44,705 bases of DNA from a virus, in IMG/VR virus record IMGVR_UViG_3300021088_000020, positions 1 through 44,705 of that record; one strand, given 5' to 3'. Positions 1 through 7,214 of this stretch are shown here, piece by piece. The translations under genes and the position numbers were made by a program. Under the pieces are notes generated by a model, which was not told where the DNA came from, did not search any database, and saw only the letters and a list, made by a program, of their open reading frames with translations. The number at the start of each line of letters is the position of its first letter. Position 1 is the stretch's first letter.

Positions 1-282
1 GGCGGGTACCTGTACATCTACTCGCAGGCCACGCTCCCGAAGCTGGAGACGGTCGGCGGGTACCTGTCCATCTACTCGCAGGCCACGCTCGATGCTCCGA
101 AGCTGGAGACGGTCGGCGGGGACCTGTCCATCTACTCGCAGGCCACGCTCCCGAAGCTGGAGACGGTCGGCGGGTACCTGTACATCTACTCGCAGGCCAC
201 GCTCGATGCTCCGAAGCTGGAGACGGTCGGCGGGGACCTGTCCATCAACTCGCAGGCCACGCTCGATGCTCCGAAGCTGGTC
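1..282 (+). repeat. Tandem 54/60-bp coding repeats (five units)
   Basis: Units begin at 1, 55, 115, 169 and 229. Three or so base differences separate most copies, and a 6-bp insertion (codons Asp-Ala) makes some units 60 bp and others 54 bp. The array keeps the reading frame. Changes fall mainly in the same three or four codons of each unit. It matches the array at 44566-44705. Confidence 0.95.
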
Positions 283-753
283 AATAAAAACGATAAGACC
301 GCAAAGGCGACTTGCGCGGCTGCTCTGGCGGTGTCCTTCAAAAAGAAGGGGTTGATCAAAGTCGATGGAATCTTGTCTTGGCTCATCTCGAAAAAGAGAG
401 CCGCACAGCTCATCGTCTTCAAAGTCCGAATCGTCGGGAAACTGAACGTCTCATTCGTGGTTCAGCGCGGAGAAATATTTTCCCACGGCAAGACCGTGAA
501 ACAGGCGACCGAATCACTGCGCTACAAGCTTTCAGATCGGGACACTTCGCGATTCAAGAAATGGACGCTCGCGACCAAAGTGAAAGCCGAGGATGCAATC
601 CAGGCATACCGAGCGATCACAGGAGCGTGTGAAGAAGGCACGCGGTTATTCTGCGAAGGGATCAAGGTTCCAACGGCGCTGACCATTGCCGAGGCGATCA
701 CGCTGACCAAAGGAAAATATGAAAGCGAGAAGTTCGCGGCGTTCTTTCAGTAA
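1..753 (+). CDS. Solenoid repeat protein, C-terminal part (continues from 44443)
   Basis: The frame is open from base 1 to the stop at 753, so this is the back half of the gene that starts at 44443. Residues 1-94 or so are tandem 18- or 20-residue units of the pattern VGG(Y/D)L(Y/S)I(Y/N)SQATL(DA)PKLET, likely a beta-solenoid or leucine-rich-like stack. A non-repeated C-terminal domain of about 155 residues follows, with short motifs such as LRYKLSDRDTS and YRAITGACEEGTR. I have the impression that this domain recurs in phage proteins with such repeats, but no function is known to me. The protein may bind a surface or a partner through the solenoid. An in-frame GTG at 331 could give the C-terminal domain alone. 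Real, but function unknown. Confidence 0.8.
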   Translation, partial: GGYLYIYSQATLPKLETVGGYLSIYSQATLDAPKLETVGGDLSIYSQATLPKLETVGGYLYIYSQATLDAPKLETVGGDLSINSQATLDAPKLVNKNDKTAKATCAAALAVSFKKKGLIKVDGILSWLISKKRAAQLIVFKVRIVGKLNVSFVVQRGEIFSHGKTVKQATESLRYKLSDRDTSRFKKWTLATKVKAEDAIQAYRAITGACEEGTRLFCEGIKVPTALTIAEAITLTKGKYESEKFAAFFQ

Positions 754-813
754 CGTTTGCGGTGAATGCAAATGTTTCTAAGACCCCGAAGATACTAGGC
801 ATTAGGTAAATAT

Positions 814-1329
814 ATGGGATTTCATCAAGGCAACGCGAAAGACGGAAAGCACTACTGGCTCACCCCATCGGAGATGATGGCTGGGATCCGCGCCGAGTTC
901 GGCACTGATTTCGATCCGTGCCCTTACCCTAAGCCCGACGACTTCGACGGTTTGACGTGTGAGTGGGGAAAGTCCAGCTACGTCAACCCGCCCTTCGGAT
1001 CCATCATGCACGAAGGAAAGAAGAAGGGCCCGACCGCATGGGCGCGGAAAGCGATCATCGAGGCCAACAAGGGCAAGGACGTGGTGTTCGTCTATCCGCT
1101 CGATAAGTGGGTGCTCATGCTGATCGAAAGAGCGTCGGAGATTCGGAACCTTCGGGATGTGCGATGGGTCGCCACCGAAGACGGAACCCCTGTGAAAGAT
1201 ACGGGCAGGCATATCGCCATGTTCGTTTTGAAAGGAAGTACCAATGGAATTGAAAAATCACGAACTGGCACAGATTCAAGAGGCCATACCGCGACTATCG
1301 AAAAATCTGGCTTGGCTGACTGGCGATGA
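814..1329 (+). CDS. Phage DNA N6-adenine methyltransferase (Dam-like)
   Basis: This 171-residue protein resembles the small phage DNA N-6-adenine methyltransferase family (PF05869 type). Near the N-terminus it has YWLTPSE and FDPCPYP, then SYVNPPFG at about residues 56-63; NPPF is the catalytic motif IV of amino-methyltransferases. The substrate would be adenine in phage DNA, giving protection from restriction or a regulatory mark. The recognisable domain ends near residue 142. The last 29 residues overlap the next gene in another frame and look unlike the family, so the tail may be a late extension. No strong ribosome site is visible before the ATG. Family call fairly sure; target site unknown. 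Confidence 0.8.
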   Translation: MGFHQGNAKDGKHYWLTPSEMMAGIRAEFGTDFDPCPYPKPDDFDGLTCEWGKSSYVNPPFGSIMHEGKKKGPTAWARKAIIEANKGKDVVFVYPLDKWVLMLIERASEIRNLRDVRWVATEDGTPVKDTGRHIAMFVLKGSTNGIEKSRTGTDSRGHTATIEKSGLADWR

Positions 1330-1459
1330 TTACACGGTCGATCAAATGCTCGCGGACCTTCGAAAGCATGAAGGCGTTCACGATTCTACGGGATGTAAAT
1401 TCTGCGAGATCGACAAAGACGCCGGAACAATGGCCGCGAACATAATGGCATCCCGCTAA
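1244..1459 (+). CDS. Small hypothetical protein with CxxC-like pair
   Basis: This 71-residue product starts inside the end of the adenine methyltransferase gene (86-base overlap, different frame). A clear ribosome site AAGGAAG stands before the ATG, which favours it as real. The C-terminal half has GCKFCEID, a possible metal or thiol motif, but only one pair of cysteines. Function not recognised. Confidence 0.65.
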   Translation: MELKNHELAQIQEAIPRLSKNLAWLTGDDYTVDQMLADLRKHEGVHDSTGCKFCEIDKDAGTMAANIMASR

Positions 1460-1493
1460 CGGGTGCCCACAACACATAAGTAAGGATGATTTT

Positions 1494-1889
1494 ATGAGTC
1501 AAGATATCCAGCGTTTCAAATGGAAGTACGACCTATGCGAGAACGAGATTCAGTGCGAAGGCAGAACTATCGCCTATTCTGACAACTCTGTTTTCGGCAT
1601 CCAAGAGAAAAATAAGTTCAATGAAGCCATTCGCTCGCTCGGGATGAAGTTGGGTTGGCTCATCGAAAGGGCCAACGCCACGGCAGGGATCAATCCGAAG
1701 GCCATTCAGTCGCTCTACTCATGGGCGCATGCGAATGTCGGAGAACTCGAATGTCGCGGCGACGCGGATTGCGATCATTGTCATCTCAGGCAAATCCTTA
1801 CCGTTGCAGATGGAGAGCTTTTGGATTTCCCAGACGACGAAGACAAACCGACTATTACGTCCGCGTACAAGGCAACCGTTAGAAATTAA
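1494..1889 (+). CDS. Hypothetical protein, Cys/His cluster
   Basis: The product has 131 residues. AAGGA lies properly spaced before the ATG. Near residues 87-97 it has a dense group of Cys, Asp and His (CRGDADCDHCHLRQ), which could bind a metal. The rest is acidic at the C-terminus and helical in appearance. It lies between two small genes of the same operon. I do not recognise the family. Confidence 0.75.
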   Translation: MSQDIQRFKWKYDLCENEIQCEGRTIAYSDNSVFGIQEKNKFNEAIRSLGMKLGWLIERANATAGINPKAIQSLYSWAHANVGELECRGDADCDHCHLRQILTVADGELLDFPDDEDKPTITSAYKATVRN

Positions 1890-1901
1890 AGGAGTTTAGG
1901 T

Positions 1902-2108
1902 ATGAAAAATTTAAGTGAGCGGGTTAAGCGGATTATCGAGCTCAAGCCAAAAGAATCTAGCGACGTATACGACCATCTTTGCGTGGAGTTTGAATCACTC
2001 GCCAAAGAGATTCACAACGAGGCATTGGAAGAAGCGATTGATGCGTGCCGTGGTGATTGTGATGATCACGACAGGCACTTGCATGAAATCAGAGCTTTGA
2101 AAAAATGA
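1902..2108 (+). CDS. Small acidic helical protein
   Basis: This 68-residue product has a strong ribosome site (AAAGGAG). It is charged and mostly helical, with a Cys/Asp/His-rich stretch near the end. Its stop overlaps the start of the cytosine methyltransferase gene as ATGA at 2105, so the two are probably translated together. Function unknown. Confidence 0.75.
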   Translation: MKNLSERVKRIIELKPKESSDVYDHLCVEFESLAKEIHNEALEEAIDACRGDCDDHDRHLHEIRALKK

Positions 2109-2880
2109 AAGTAGTCGGACTTTTCAGCGGCATAGGTGGTTTGGAACTCGGCTTCGAGCGAGAAGGATTTGAGGTTGCAGCGGTATGCGAAATGGATACG
2201 TTTTGTCAAAACATCCTGGGAAGGCATTTCCCATCAGCGATTCAGCTCGGAGACGCGCGCTTGTTCTCGTTGGAGGATTTCCTTGCCAAGGTCTTAGTGT
2301 CGCCGGACCAACTCGTAAGCTCGTCGGGGCCAGTGAGCTCTGGTACGAGTTCCGACGGATCATCTACGAATCAGCGCCGGGATGGGTCGTCGTCGAAAAC
2401 GTCGGCCACACGTGGCGAAAATGGGTGCCCGAAGTGCGGCGTGACTTGTGGCTTCTGGGATACGCTAGTGTGCCTCTTCGAGTCCGAGCCTCTGACCTGG
2501 GAGCGTGCCACGAAAGGTCGCGGGTCTTCATTGTTGCCAACCCCGACCGCAAGTTCATACGGGAATTCGCGCGGTGGTGGAGCGGGCAGGGTCGGCAAGG
2601 TGCGGAAGAGTTTAAACAATCTTGGGATTCAACACCCCGAAGATTGGGAACGGATGATGGGGTTCCCGATTGGGTGGACCGAAGGCACGCGCTCGGAAAC
2701 GCAGCCGTTCCCCATATTGCTTCCCTCATCGCTAGAGGAATTAAAGCTGTGAGCACGGCTCAATGTGCTTATTGCGGCGAGACTTTAGTTATAGGGGGAT
2801 GGTCCGCATCACACATCAAAGAATGCGAATCAGAAAACAGGTCCGAGCATTACCGCCTGGGTGGACCAGGCGAATTATAG
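2105..2880 (+). pseudogene. C5-cytosine DNA methyltransferase split over two frames
   Basis: The ATG-start frame holds motif I (FSGIGGLELGF, residues 7-17), motif II (VCEMD) and LGDAR near 2258. The catalytic motif IV (GGFPCQG, Cys codon 2284-2286), motif VI (VVENV, near 2390), RVFIVANPD and the C-terminal HALGNAAVPH (motif X) lie in the other frame, which runs to the stop at 2880. About ten residues that usually separate LGDAR from motif IV are missing, so a small deletion with a frameshift is the simplest reading. I see no slippery heptamer at the join (2255-2275). The first frame nevertheless stays open to 2752 and contains LLPTPTASSYG and RMMGFPIGWT, which are also seen in phage methyltransferases. 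Programmed shifting, an assembly error or true inactivation all remain possible. Confidence 0.75.
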
Positions 2881-2953
2881 ACCCCGTTGCATCGAGGACT
2901 TACTTGGGCTGCTGGGGCCGTAGTGAACAGTAATTTAATTAAGGAGTAGAAGT

Positions 2954-3127
2954 ATGGACAGTTTTGAAAAGAAAGCGCTTTGCGTGTTTTTGGTTGTCGT
3001 CGCCATGATCGGCACGATGGTCGTTGTCTGCTATCAAGCCGAAAGTCAGGCGTGTGAGCGGCACTTCCCCAACGATCCTAAGCTGGCTTGTATTTTCAGC
3101 GATAAGTACCGAGTAATTGCACATTGA
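2954..3127 (+). CDS. Small single-pass membrane protein
   Basis: This 57-residue product begins at ATG after AAGGAG. Residues 8-27 are a hydrophobic segment (CVFLVVVAMIGTMVVVC), followed by an exported-looking tail with three more Cys residues. It has the size and shape of small phage inner-membrane proteins. The function could be superinfection exclusion or nothing known; the sequence does not say. The leader (AATTTAATTAAGGAGTA) resembles the one before the gene at 3723. Confidence 0.65.
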   Translation: MDSFEKKALCVFLVVVAMIGTMVVVCYQAESQACERHFPNDPKLACIFSDKYRVIAH

Positions 3128-3160
3128 TGCTCTTGCGGCAAGCGTGTCTGAGGAGAAAAA

Positions 3161-3409
3161 ATGAGAGAGCACAAAATGACCAAGTGGGATGAGGGGCAGG
3201 TTTTAATCAAGGCCAGCGATACTTTGTTTGAATGCGCTTCTGAGCTGCGAGCGACACAGCCGGGTTTTGCAGACATGCTCCATCATATGGGCTGTCAGAT
3301 CGGGACCGAATTTGAGAGATTCGAGTCACACGCTTTCGGACTGCGGACGCTTCAAGATTGCACCTGCGCTACCTGTAAGGTGAAGAAGGAGAGCCATGCA
3401 AGTCGCTGA
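3161..3409 (+). CDS. Small hypothetical protein, CTCATC motif
   Basis: The product has 82 residues, with GAGGAG close before the ATG. It is mainly helical, and near the C-terminus has CTCATCK, a tight group of three cysteines that may bind zinc. The end overlaps the next start by 14 bases, with the next ribosome site inside this gene. Function unknown. Confidence 0.75.
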   Translation: MREHKMTKWDEGQVLIKASDTLFECASELRATQPGFADMLHHMGCQIGTEFERFESHAFGLRTLQDCTCATCKVKKESHASR

Positions 3410-3719
3410 GTGTTTTTCAAAGGTAGCCGATCTAGCTCACGCGCTGGGCGTTAAACATATCAATGAGTTGCCAGGTCTTTGGGAACACCAGGTGAATGAC
3501 GAATGGAAAGTGTCGGCCAACGGTCACGACAATACCATTGAGTGCTGCCCTCCCGGTTCAATCAAGATAGAGAACCTGAAATACTTTTGCGTCGGAGTTG
3601 TGAGCGCACGAGGCGGTTGCATCATGGGTGGCCAGGAGGCAGAAGATTCTTTCATCGCAGCGGTCGATAAAGCGATTGCTTGCGTGGCATCGGTGAACAC
3701 AGATTTAGTTAAGGAGTAA
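3396..3719 (+). CDS. Hypothetical phage protein
   Basis: This 107-residue product has a very good ribosome site (GAAGGAG). It looks globular: an N-terminal helix, then strands around NDEWKVSANGH and IKIENLKYFCVGVV, and a final helix. It fits the small phage proteins that are often found beside nucleotide-modification genes, but I cannot name a family. It ends four bases before the PAPS-reductase-like gene. Confidence 0.75.
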   Translation: MQVAECFSKVADLAHALGVKHINELPGLWEHQVNDEWKVSANGHDNTIECCPPGSIKIENLKYFCVGVVSARGGCIMGGQEAEDSFIAAVDKAIACVASVNTDLVKE

Positions 3720-3722
3720 CTA

Positions 3723-4457
3723 ATGAGAAGAGTAGTTTGGTTTTCATGCGGAGCCGCCAGTGCGGTTGCGGCTAAGTCAGCAATCATAAAATACGGGGAC
3801 AACGTTGAAGTGGTTTATTGCGACACCATGAGCACCGAACACCCAGACAATGCCAGATTCTTTCGAGATGTCGAGGATTGGATTGGGCAGCCCATACTCC
3901 AACTGAAATCAAAAGAGTACGCTGATATTGATGACGTTTTTCAGCGGGTCCGATACATGGCAGGAATCAAGGGCGCACGATGCACAGTTGAGATGAAGAA
4001 GCGTCCCCGCGAAGCCTGGCAGCGGCCCGATGACATTCATATCTTTGGCTATACCGCCGACGAGCAGCGGCGTGCCGATCAGTTTGAGGAAAATAATCCC
4101 ACTCTGAATACGGAATGGATTTTGATTGATGAGGGAAAAACCAAGGCAGACTGTCTCAGTATTTTACACCACCACAAGATCAACCTCCCCAAAATGTACT
4201 CGCTAGGCTTTGACCACAACAACTGCCTGGGTTGCGTGAAGGCCACAAGCCCCGGCTACTGGAATAAAATCCGCAAGCACTTCCCAGAGGTATTTCAACG
4301 GAGAGCGAGACAGAGCAGGCTTCTCGGTGTGCGCCTAGTACGGGTTAAGGGTGTGCGAATATATCTGGATGAACTGCCGTCCGACGCCGATGCGCCAGAC
4401 GATGACATTGAGTGTGGTCCTGTATGCCAAACCCCGGAGGTTGTTGATGTGGGCTAA
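3723..4457 (+). CDS. PAPS-reductase-like adenine nucleotide alpha hydrolase
   Basis: The 244-residue product opens with VVWFSCGAASAVAAK, the PP-loop position of the PAPS reductase/ATP-sulfurylase-like fold (normally SGGxDS, here SCGAAS). YCDTMSTEHPDN follows. Residues around 85 carry GARCTVEMKKRP and residues around 168 NNCLGCVK, the cysteine sites seen in many phage members. Such enzymes activate a substrate with ATP or act on adenylated compounds; in phages the substrate is usually unknown and DNA, RNA or sulfur modification are all suggested. AAGGAG precedes the ATG. The last 40 residues are acidic and less conserved in look. Family call good, reaction unknown. Confidence 0.8.
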   Translation: MRRVVWFSCGAASAVAAKSAIIKYGDNVEVVYCDTMSTEHPDNARFFRDVEDWIGQPILQLKSKEYADIDDVFQRVRYMAGIKGARCTVEMKKRPREAWQRPDDIHIFGYTADEQRRADQFEENNPTLNTEWILIDEGKTKADCLSILHHHKINLPKMYSLGFDHNNCLGCVKATSPGYWNKIRKHFPEVFQRRARQSRLLGVRLVRVKGVRIYLDELPSDADAPDDDIECGPVCQTPEVVDVG

Positions 4458-4560
4458 GTTAAAAGAGTGGTGGTTTGACTGGCGAAAATTCAGCGCCGAG
4501 TATGAGCGCCAGCAAGACGAAGAACGAAAACTGTACGACGACATGAATTACCGATGGTAA
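4447..4560 (+). CDS. Small Trp/Tyr-rich basic-acidic peptide
   Basis: A 37-residue product is read from the ATG at 4447, which follows GGAGG and overlaps the end of the previous gene by 11 bases. A longer reading from 4351 would sit wholly inside that gene and is not preferred. The sequence is rich in Trp, Lys and Glu (KLKEWWFDWRKF) and may be an amphipathic helix. Function unknown. Confidence 0.6.
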   Translation: MWAKLKEWWFDWRKFSAEYERQQDEERKLYDDMNYRW

Positions 4561-4600
4561 ACACCACTGCCCAGCAGGCCCAAGTAAGTGGGGAGGATAA

Positions 4601-4855
4601 ATGAACGTCATAGAGAAAGCCGCAGAGACCGCAGCCAAGGGGCTTCGCAATAAGGAGCACTTCAATCTGTACGCGAATGGTTTTGAAGCTGGAGCAAAAT
4701 GGGCGATTGAGATGGCCGCAAGTCTTTTTGAAATTGAACCAGGAAAACCGCTCAGCCCTTTGTCGGCTGGCTGCGCGGAGCGAATTCGTGGGATCAAAAC
4801 TGTTCCCGCCGCCGAGCGTGAGATCCAGCAGGAGAAAGGATCAGAGTCAAAATGA
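4601..4855 (+). CDS. Small helical hypothetical protein
   Basis: This 84-residue product has GGGAGG before the ATG. It is Ala/Glu-rich and helical (EKAAETAAKGL, GFEAGAKWAIEMAASLF). The end overlaps the next start as ATGA at 4852, so coupled translation is likely. Family not recognised. Confidence 0.75.
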   Translation: MNVIEKAAETAAKGLRNKEHFNLYANGFEAGAKWAIEMAASLFEIEPGKPLSPLSAGCAERIRGIKTVPAAEREIQQEKGSESK

Positions 4856-5199
4856 GCGAAGAAATCAGACACGCAGCCGTTAAATCGAAATGCGGAATGA
4901 TTCTTCTCGGTAAGAGTCACTCCTGCTGTTTCAGGCAGGGAGCGGGTATCGGGTTGAAAATGTCGAGTAGCGCCGCTGACCAGGGCTTCATGACGAGCGA
5001 GGGACGCTTTGTCGAACGTCCTGAAGCCGCCAAGATTGCGGTCTCCGCCGGACAGATCCCCGGAGAGCCGAGCATTTTGTTCTCAGAGGATTTCTGGTCC
5101 GAGCAATACGGCGGCAGATTCAAGTACGACTACATCAAGGGGTACTACAAAGACCCCGACGCCGAGCGTGCAAACGATTCTGGAGGTAAGAATGGCTAA
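4852..5199 (+). CDS. Hypothetical phage protein with 'GFMTSEGRFV' motif
   Basis: The product has 115 residues. The central part reads DQGFMTSEGRFVERPEAAKI, then ILFSEDFWSEQYG. I have seen this layout (a 'GF.T..GRFV.R.EA..IA...GQ' stretch, then 'L.SEDLW') in many small phage proteins without known function. It starts by ATGA overlap and its last eight bases overlap the next gene. Confidence 0.75.
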   Translation: MSEEIRHAAVKSKCGMILLGKSHSCCFRQGAGIGLKMSSSAADQGFMTSEGRFVERPEAAKIAVSAGQIPGEPSILFSEDFWSEQYGGRFKYDYIKGYYKDPDAERANDSGGKNG

Positions 5200-5563
5200 A
5201 CAAAAACATCTTTGGGAGATTGACCACCCGTACTATCGCACCGAGGGGTGCTATTTCAGCAATGAGTGTCACCAAGAACATGAGTCTTTTGACTCCTTTC
5301 TGGAAGAATGGAAGGACTCCGACCTTGATTACAACTGGCTCATTCGTTGGGATTGGATCGACAAGTCCAAGTCTGAGAATAGGAGCGATGACGACGACAC
5401 TCAGGATGTCCTTGAGATTCAGTTCTTCATTCAGCGCAAAGCCTATCCGCTATCCGTCGATGTGAAGGTTGACCGCAAGGACGAGGACCGCGTGAGAGCG
5501 TGGCTTCAGAAGTATGTCAAATACATGGTTAAAATGTGGCAACCTTTTCTGGAAGCGAAGTGA
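5192..5563 (+). CDS. Acidic Trp-rich hypothetical protein
   Basis: The start at 5192 is chosen because GGAGGTAAG lies just before it; the frame is open further upstream but that part overlaps the previous gene. The 123-residue product is rich in Trp, Asp and Glu (WLIRWDWIDKSK, NRSDDDDTQD), then has a beta region and a C-terminal helix. Acidic small phage proteins sometimes mimic DNA to block host nucleases, but nothing here proves that. Function unknown. Confidence 0.7.
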   Translation: MAKQKHLWEIDHPYYRTEGCYFSNECHQEHESFDSFLEEWKDSDLDYNWLIRWDWIDKSKSENRSDDDDTQDVLEIQFFIQRKAYPLSVDVKVDRKDEDRVRAWLQKYVKYMVKMWQPFLEAK

Positions 5564-5611
5564 GCCGTTTGCGCAGCGGGCATCCGTCCCAATTTGTGAT
5601 AAGGAGTAAAA

Positions 5612-6793
5612 ATGCAAAGAGTAATTAGCGAAACGAAGCGCCCGGTGAAGATTTGGGCATCCGACCTCGAAGCTGAAGCAGAGAAGCAGGTTCGGAACAT
5701 GGCTGAGATGCCCTTCATATTCTCGCACGTTGCCGTGATGCCGGACGCTCACGCCGGGAAGGGTTCGACCGTTGGAACCGTCATTGCCACGCGCGGAGCT
5801 ATCATCCCGGCTGCTGTGGGTGTCGATATCGGTTGCGGGATGTGCGCGGTCAGGTTGCCGTTCAAAGTAGACCGATTTGGCGACGATCTGGCAAAGCTGC
5901 GTCACTCCATCGAGCGGTCAGTGCCTACAGGTTTCAATTCCCACAAGGAAGTCACGAAACGGATGAGCGACTCTCTGAACGCCATCACAGGCGGACTTTC
6001 GACCATGAAGGGGCTCAATCTCGACAAGGTCGCACATCAGATGGGAACTCTTGGAGGCGGGAATCACTTCATTGAGATTTGCCAGGACACCGAGAACAAC
6101 GCATGGGTGATGCTGCATTCTGGCTCTCGTAACCTAGGTAAAACACTGGCGGAAGTCCACATCAACAAGGCCAAGGACTTAATGAAGCAGTACTTCATCG
6201 AACTGCCAGACCCGGACCTAGCCTTCCTCGCGCAAGGCACCGTCGAGTTCAAAGAGTACATCAGCGACCTTCTCTGGGCGCAGACCTATGCCAAGGCGAA
6301 CCGTAACGAGATGATGCTGCGGGTTCTGTCCGCCGTTTCGTTCGAGGTATACGGCGAGGACAAGGGACCGGAGGCGATGACTGCGGAGCGGGTTGACTGC
6401 CACCATAATTACACCGCGATGGAGAATCACGGCGGTCACAATATTTGGGTGACTCGCAAGGGTGCGGTATCCGCTCGCGAGGGTGAGCTTGGGATCATAC
6501 CTGGATCTATGGGTGCCAAGTCCTTCATCGTTAAAGGAAAAGGGAACGCAGATTCGTTCTGCTCCTGTTCCCACGGTGCGGGCCGGAAAATGTCCCGCAC
6601 GAAAGCACGCCAAGTTTTCACAACCGACGACTTGGAAAAGCAGACGGCGGGCGTAGAGTGCCGAAAGGACATAGACGTGCTCGATGAAATTCCAGGTTCC
6701 TACAAGGACATTGATTTGGTCATGCGGAATCAGGCGGATTTGGTCGAGCCGATCTACACGCTAAAACAATTAATCTGTGTCAAAGGCGCATGA
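5612..6793 (+). CDS. rtcB: RtcB-type RNA ligase
   Basis: The 393-residue product matches RtcB along its length. It joins RNA ends bearing 2',3'-cyclic phosphate (or 3'-phosphate) to 5'-OH ends, using GTP and manganese. Motifs in order: PDAHAGKG (44-51), VDIGCGM (71-77, metal Cys), GGGNHF (148-153), HSGSRN (169-174), CHHNY (near 264), PGSMG (near 299) and CSHGAGRKMSR (319-329), whose His is the guanylylated residue. All key residues seem present, so it should be active. TAAGGAGTA precedes the ATG. It is the last large gene of the plus-strand operon. Phage RtcB can repair tRNAs cut in the anticodon loop by host defence nucleases, and two tRNA or tRNA-like genes lie elsewhere in the window. Confidence 0.95.
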   Translation: MQRVISETKRPVKIWASDLEAEAEKQVRNMAEMPFIFSHVAVMPDAHAGKGSTVGTVIATRGAIIPAAVGVDIGCGMCAVRLPFKVDRFGDDLAKLRHSIERSVPTGFNSHKEVTKRMSDSLNAITGGLSTMKGLNLDKVAHQMGTLGGGNHFIEICQDTENNAWVMLHSGSRNLGKTLAEVHINKAKDLMKQYFIELPDPDLAFLAQGTVEFKEYISDLLWAQTYAKANRNEMMLRVLSAVSFEVYGEDKGPEAMTAERVDCHHNYTAMENHGGHNIWVTRKGAVSAREGELGIIPGSMGAKSFIVKGKGNADSFCSCSHGAGRKMSRTKARQVFTTDDLEKQTAGVECRKDIDVLDEIPGSYKDIDLVMRNQADLVEPIYTLKQLICVKGA

Positions 6794-6818
6794 CACTACT
6801 GCGTGAGAGGCAATCGCT

Positions 6819-6986
6819 ATGAAGTGGCTGTATAGAATATTTCGACTGTTCCGGTGCCCGCACAAATTCAAGGCTATCGAATGGTTCAAGATGAATCACA
6901 ACGCGACCGGAAACCAGATCGGGCAAGTGACAATACTGAAGTGCCTCCGCTGCGGAAGACAGACAGAACAGCGTATAACTATATAA
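6819..6986 (+). CDS. Small zinc-ribbon-like protein
   Basis: A 55-residue product is read from the ATG at 6819. Near the N-terminus is FRCPHKFKAIEWF and near the C-terminus KCLRCGRQTE; the Cys/His near residue 12 and the CxxC form a possible zinc site. Small phage proteins of this 'HKW...CxxCG' form are common and of unknown use. The ribosome site (GAGAGGCAA) is fair. It is the last gene of the operon, before the convergent minus-strand block. Confidence 0.65.
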   Translation: MKWLYRIFRLFRCPHKFKAIEWFKMNHNATGNQIGQVTILKCLRCGRQTEQRITI

Positions 6987-6989
6987 CAA

Positions 6990-7004
6990 TTGCTACGGGA
7001 GCAA
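6990..7004 (-). terminator. Hairpin at the convergent operon boundary
   Basis: TTGCT and AGCAA form a perfect 5-bp stem around ACGGG. Read on the minus strand it is followed by TTGTTATAT, so it could end the minus-strand transcript just after the stop at 7008. The stem is short, so efficiency is uncertain. Confidence 0.4.
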
Positions 7005-7007
7005 CGG

Positions 7008-7214
7008 CTATCGATGCCCCGCCCACCAGCCCATAACGACTGAAACTAGACCCGAAAGTGCGATTACTGCTCCCGCGAATTTTCCGCGCCTAAAAGCAGA
7101 GTTCTCGCGGCGCTTCTGTTCTTCCACAATGAATGCATCGAACTTACCCTCAAGAATCGGGATTCTTTTGGTCTGTTCTTCAACTCTCGCTAGGCGCTCG
7201 TTTTCATTGCTCAT
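7008..7214 (-). CDS. XhlA/holin-accessory-like membrane protein
   Basis: This 68-residue product is read from the ATG at 7214, which overlaps the stop of the preceding gene by 11 bases; the frame is open further upstream but inside that gene. A charged coiled-coil-like N-terminal part (ENERLARVEEQTKRI) leads to one C-terminal membrane segment (GAVIALSGLVSVVMGWWAG). That layout is like XhlA-type holin partners or small membrane anchors. It is the last gene of the minus-strand block. A role in lysis is an inference. Confidence 0.65.
   Translation of the reverse strand: MSNENERLARVEEQTKRIPILEGKFDAFIVEEQKRRENSAFRRGKFAGAVIALSGLVSVVMGWWAGHR

Noticed and set aside
2185-2880. Reading 2185-2880 as a separate gene with its own start
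   Set aside because: The upstream part overlaps the first frame with motif I, and its own first 25 residues do not look like a methyltransferase start. It is more likely the second half of one gene.
4351-4560. A 69-residue gene from 4351
   Set aside because: The first 32 codons lie fully inside the PAPS-reductase-like gene without a ribosome site. The start at 4447 after GGAGG is better.
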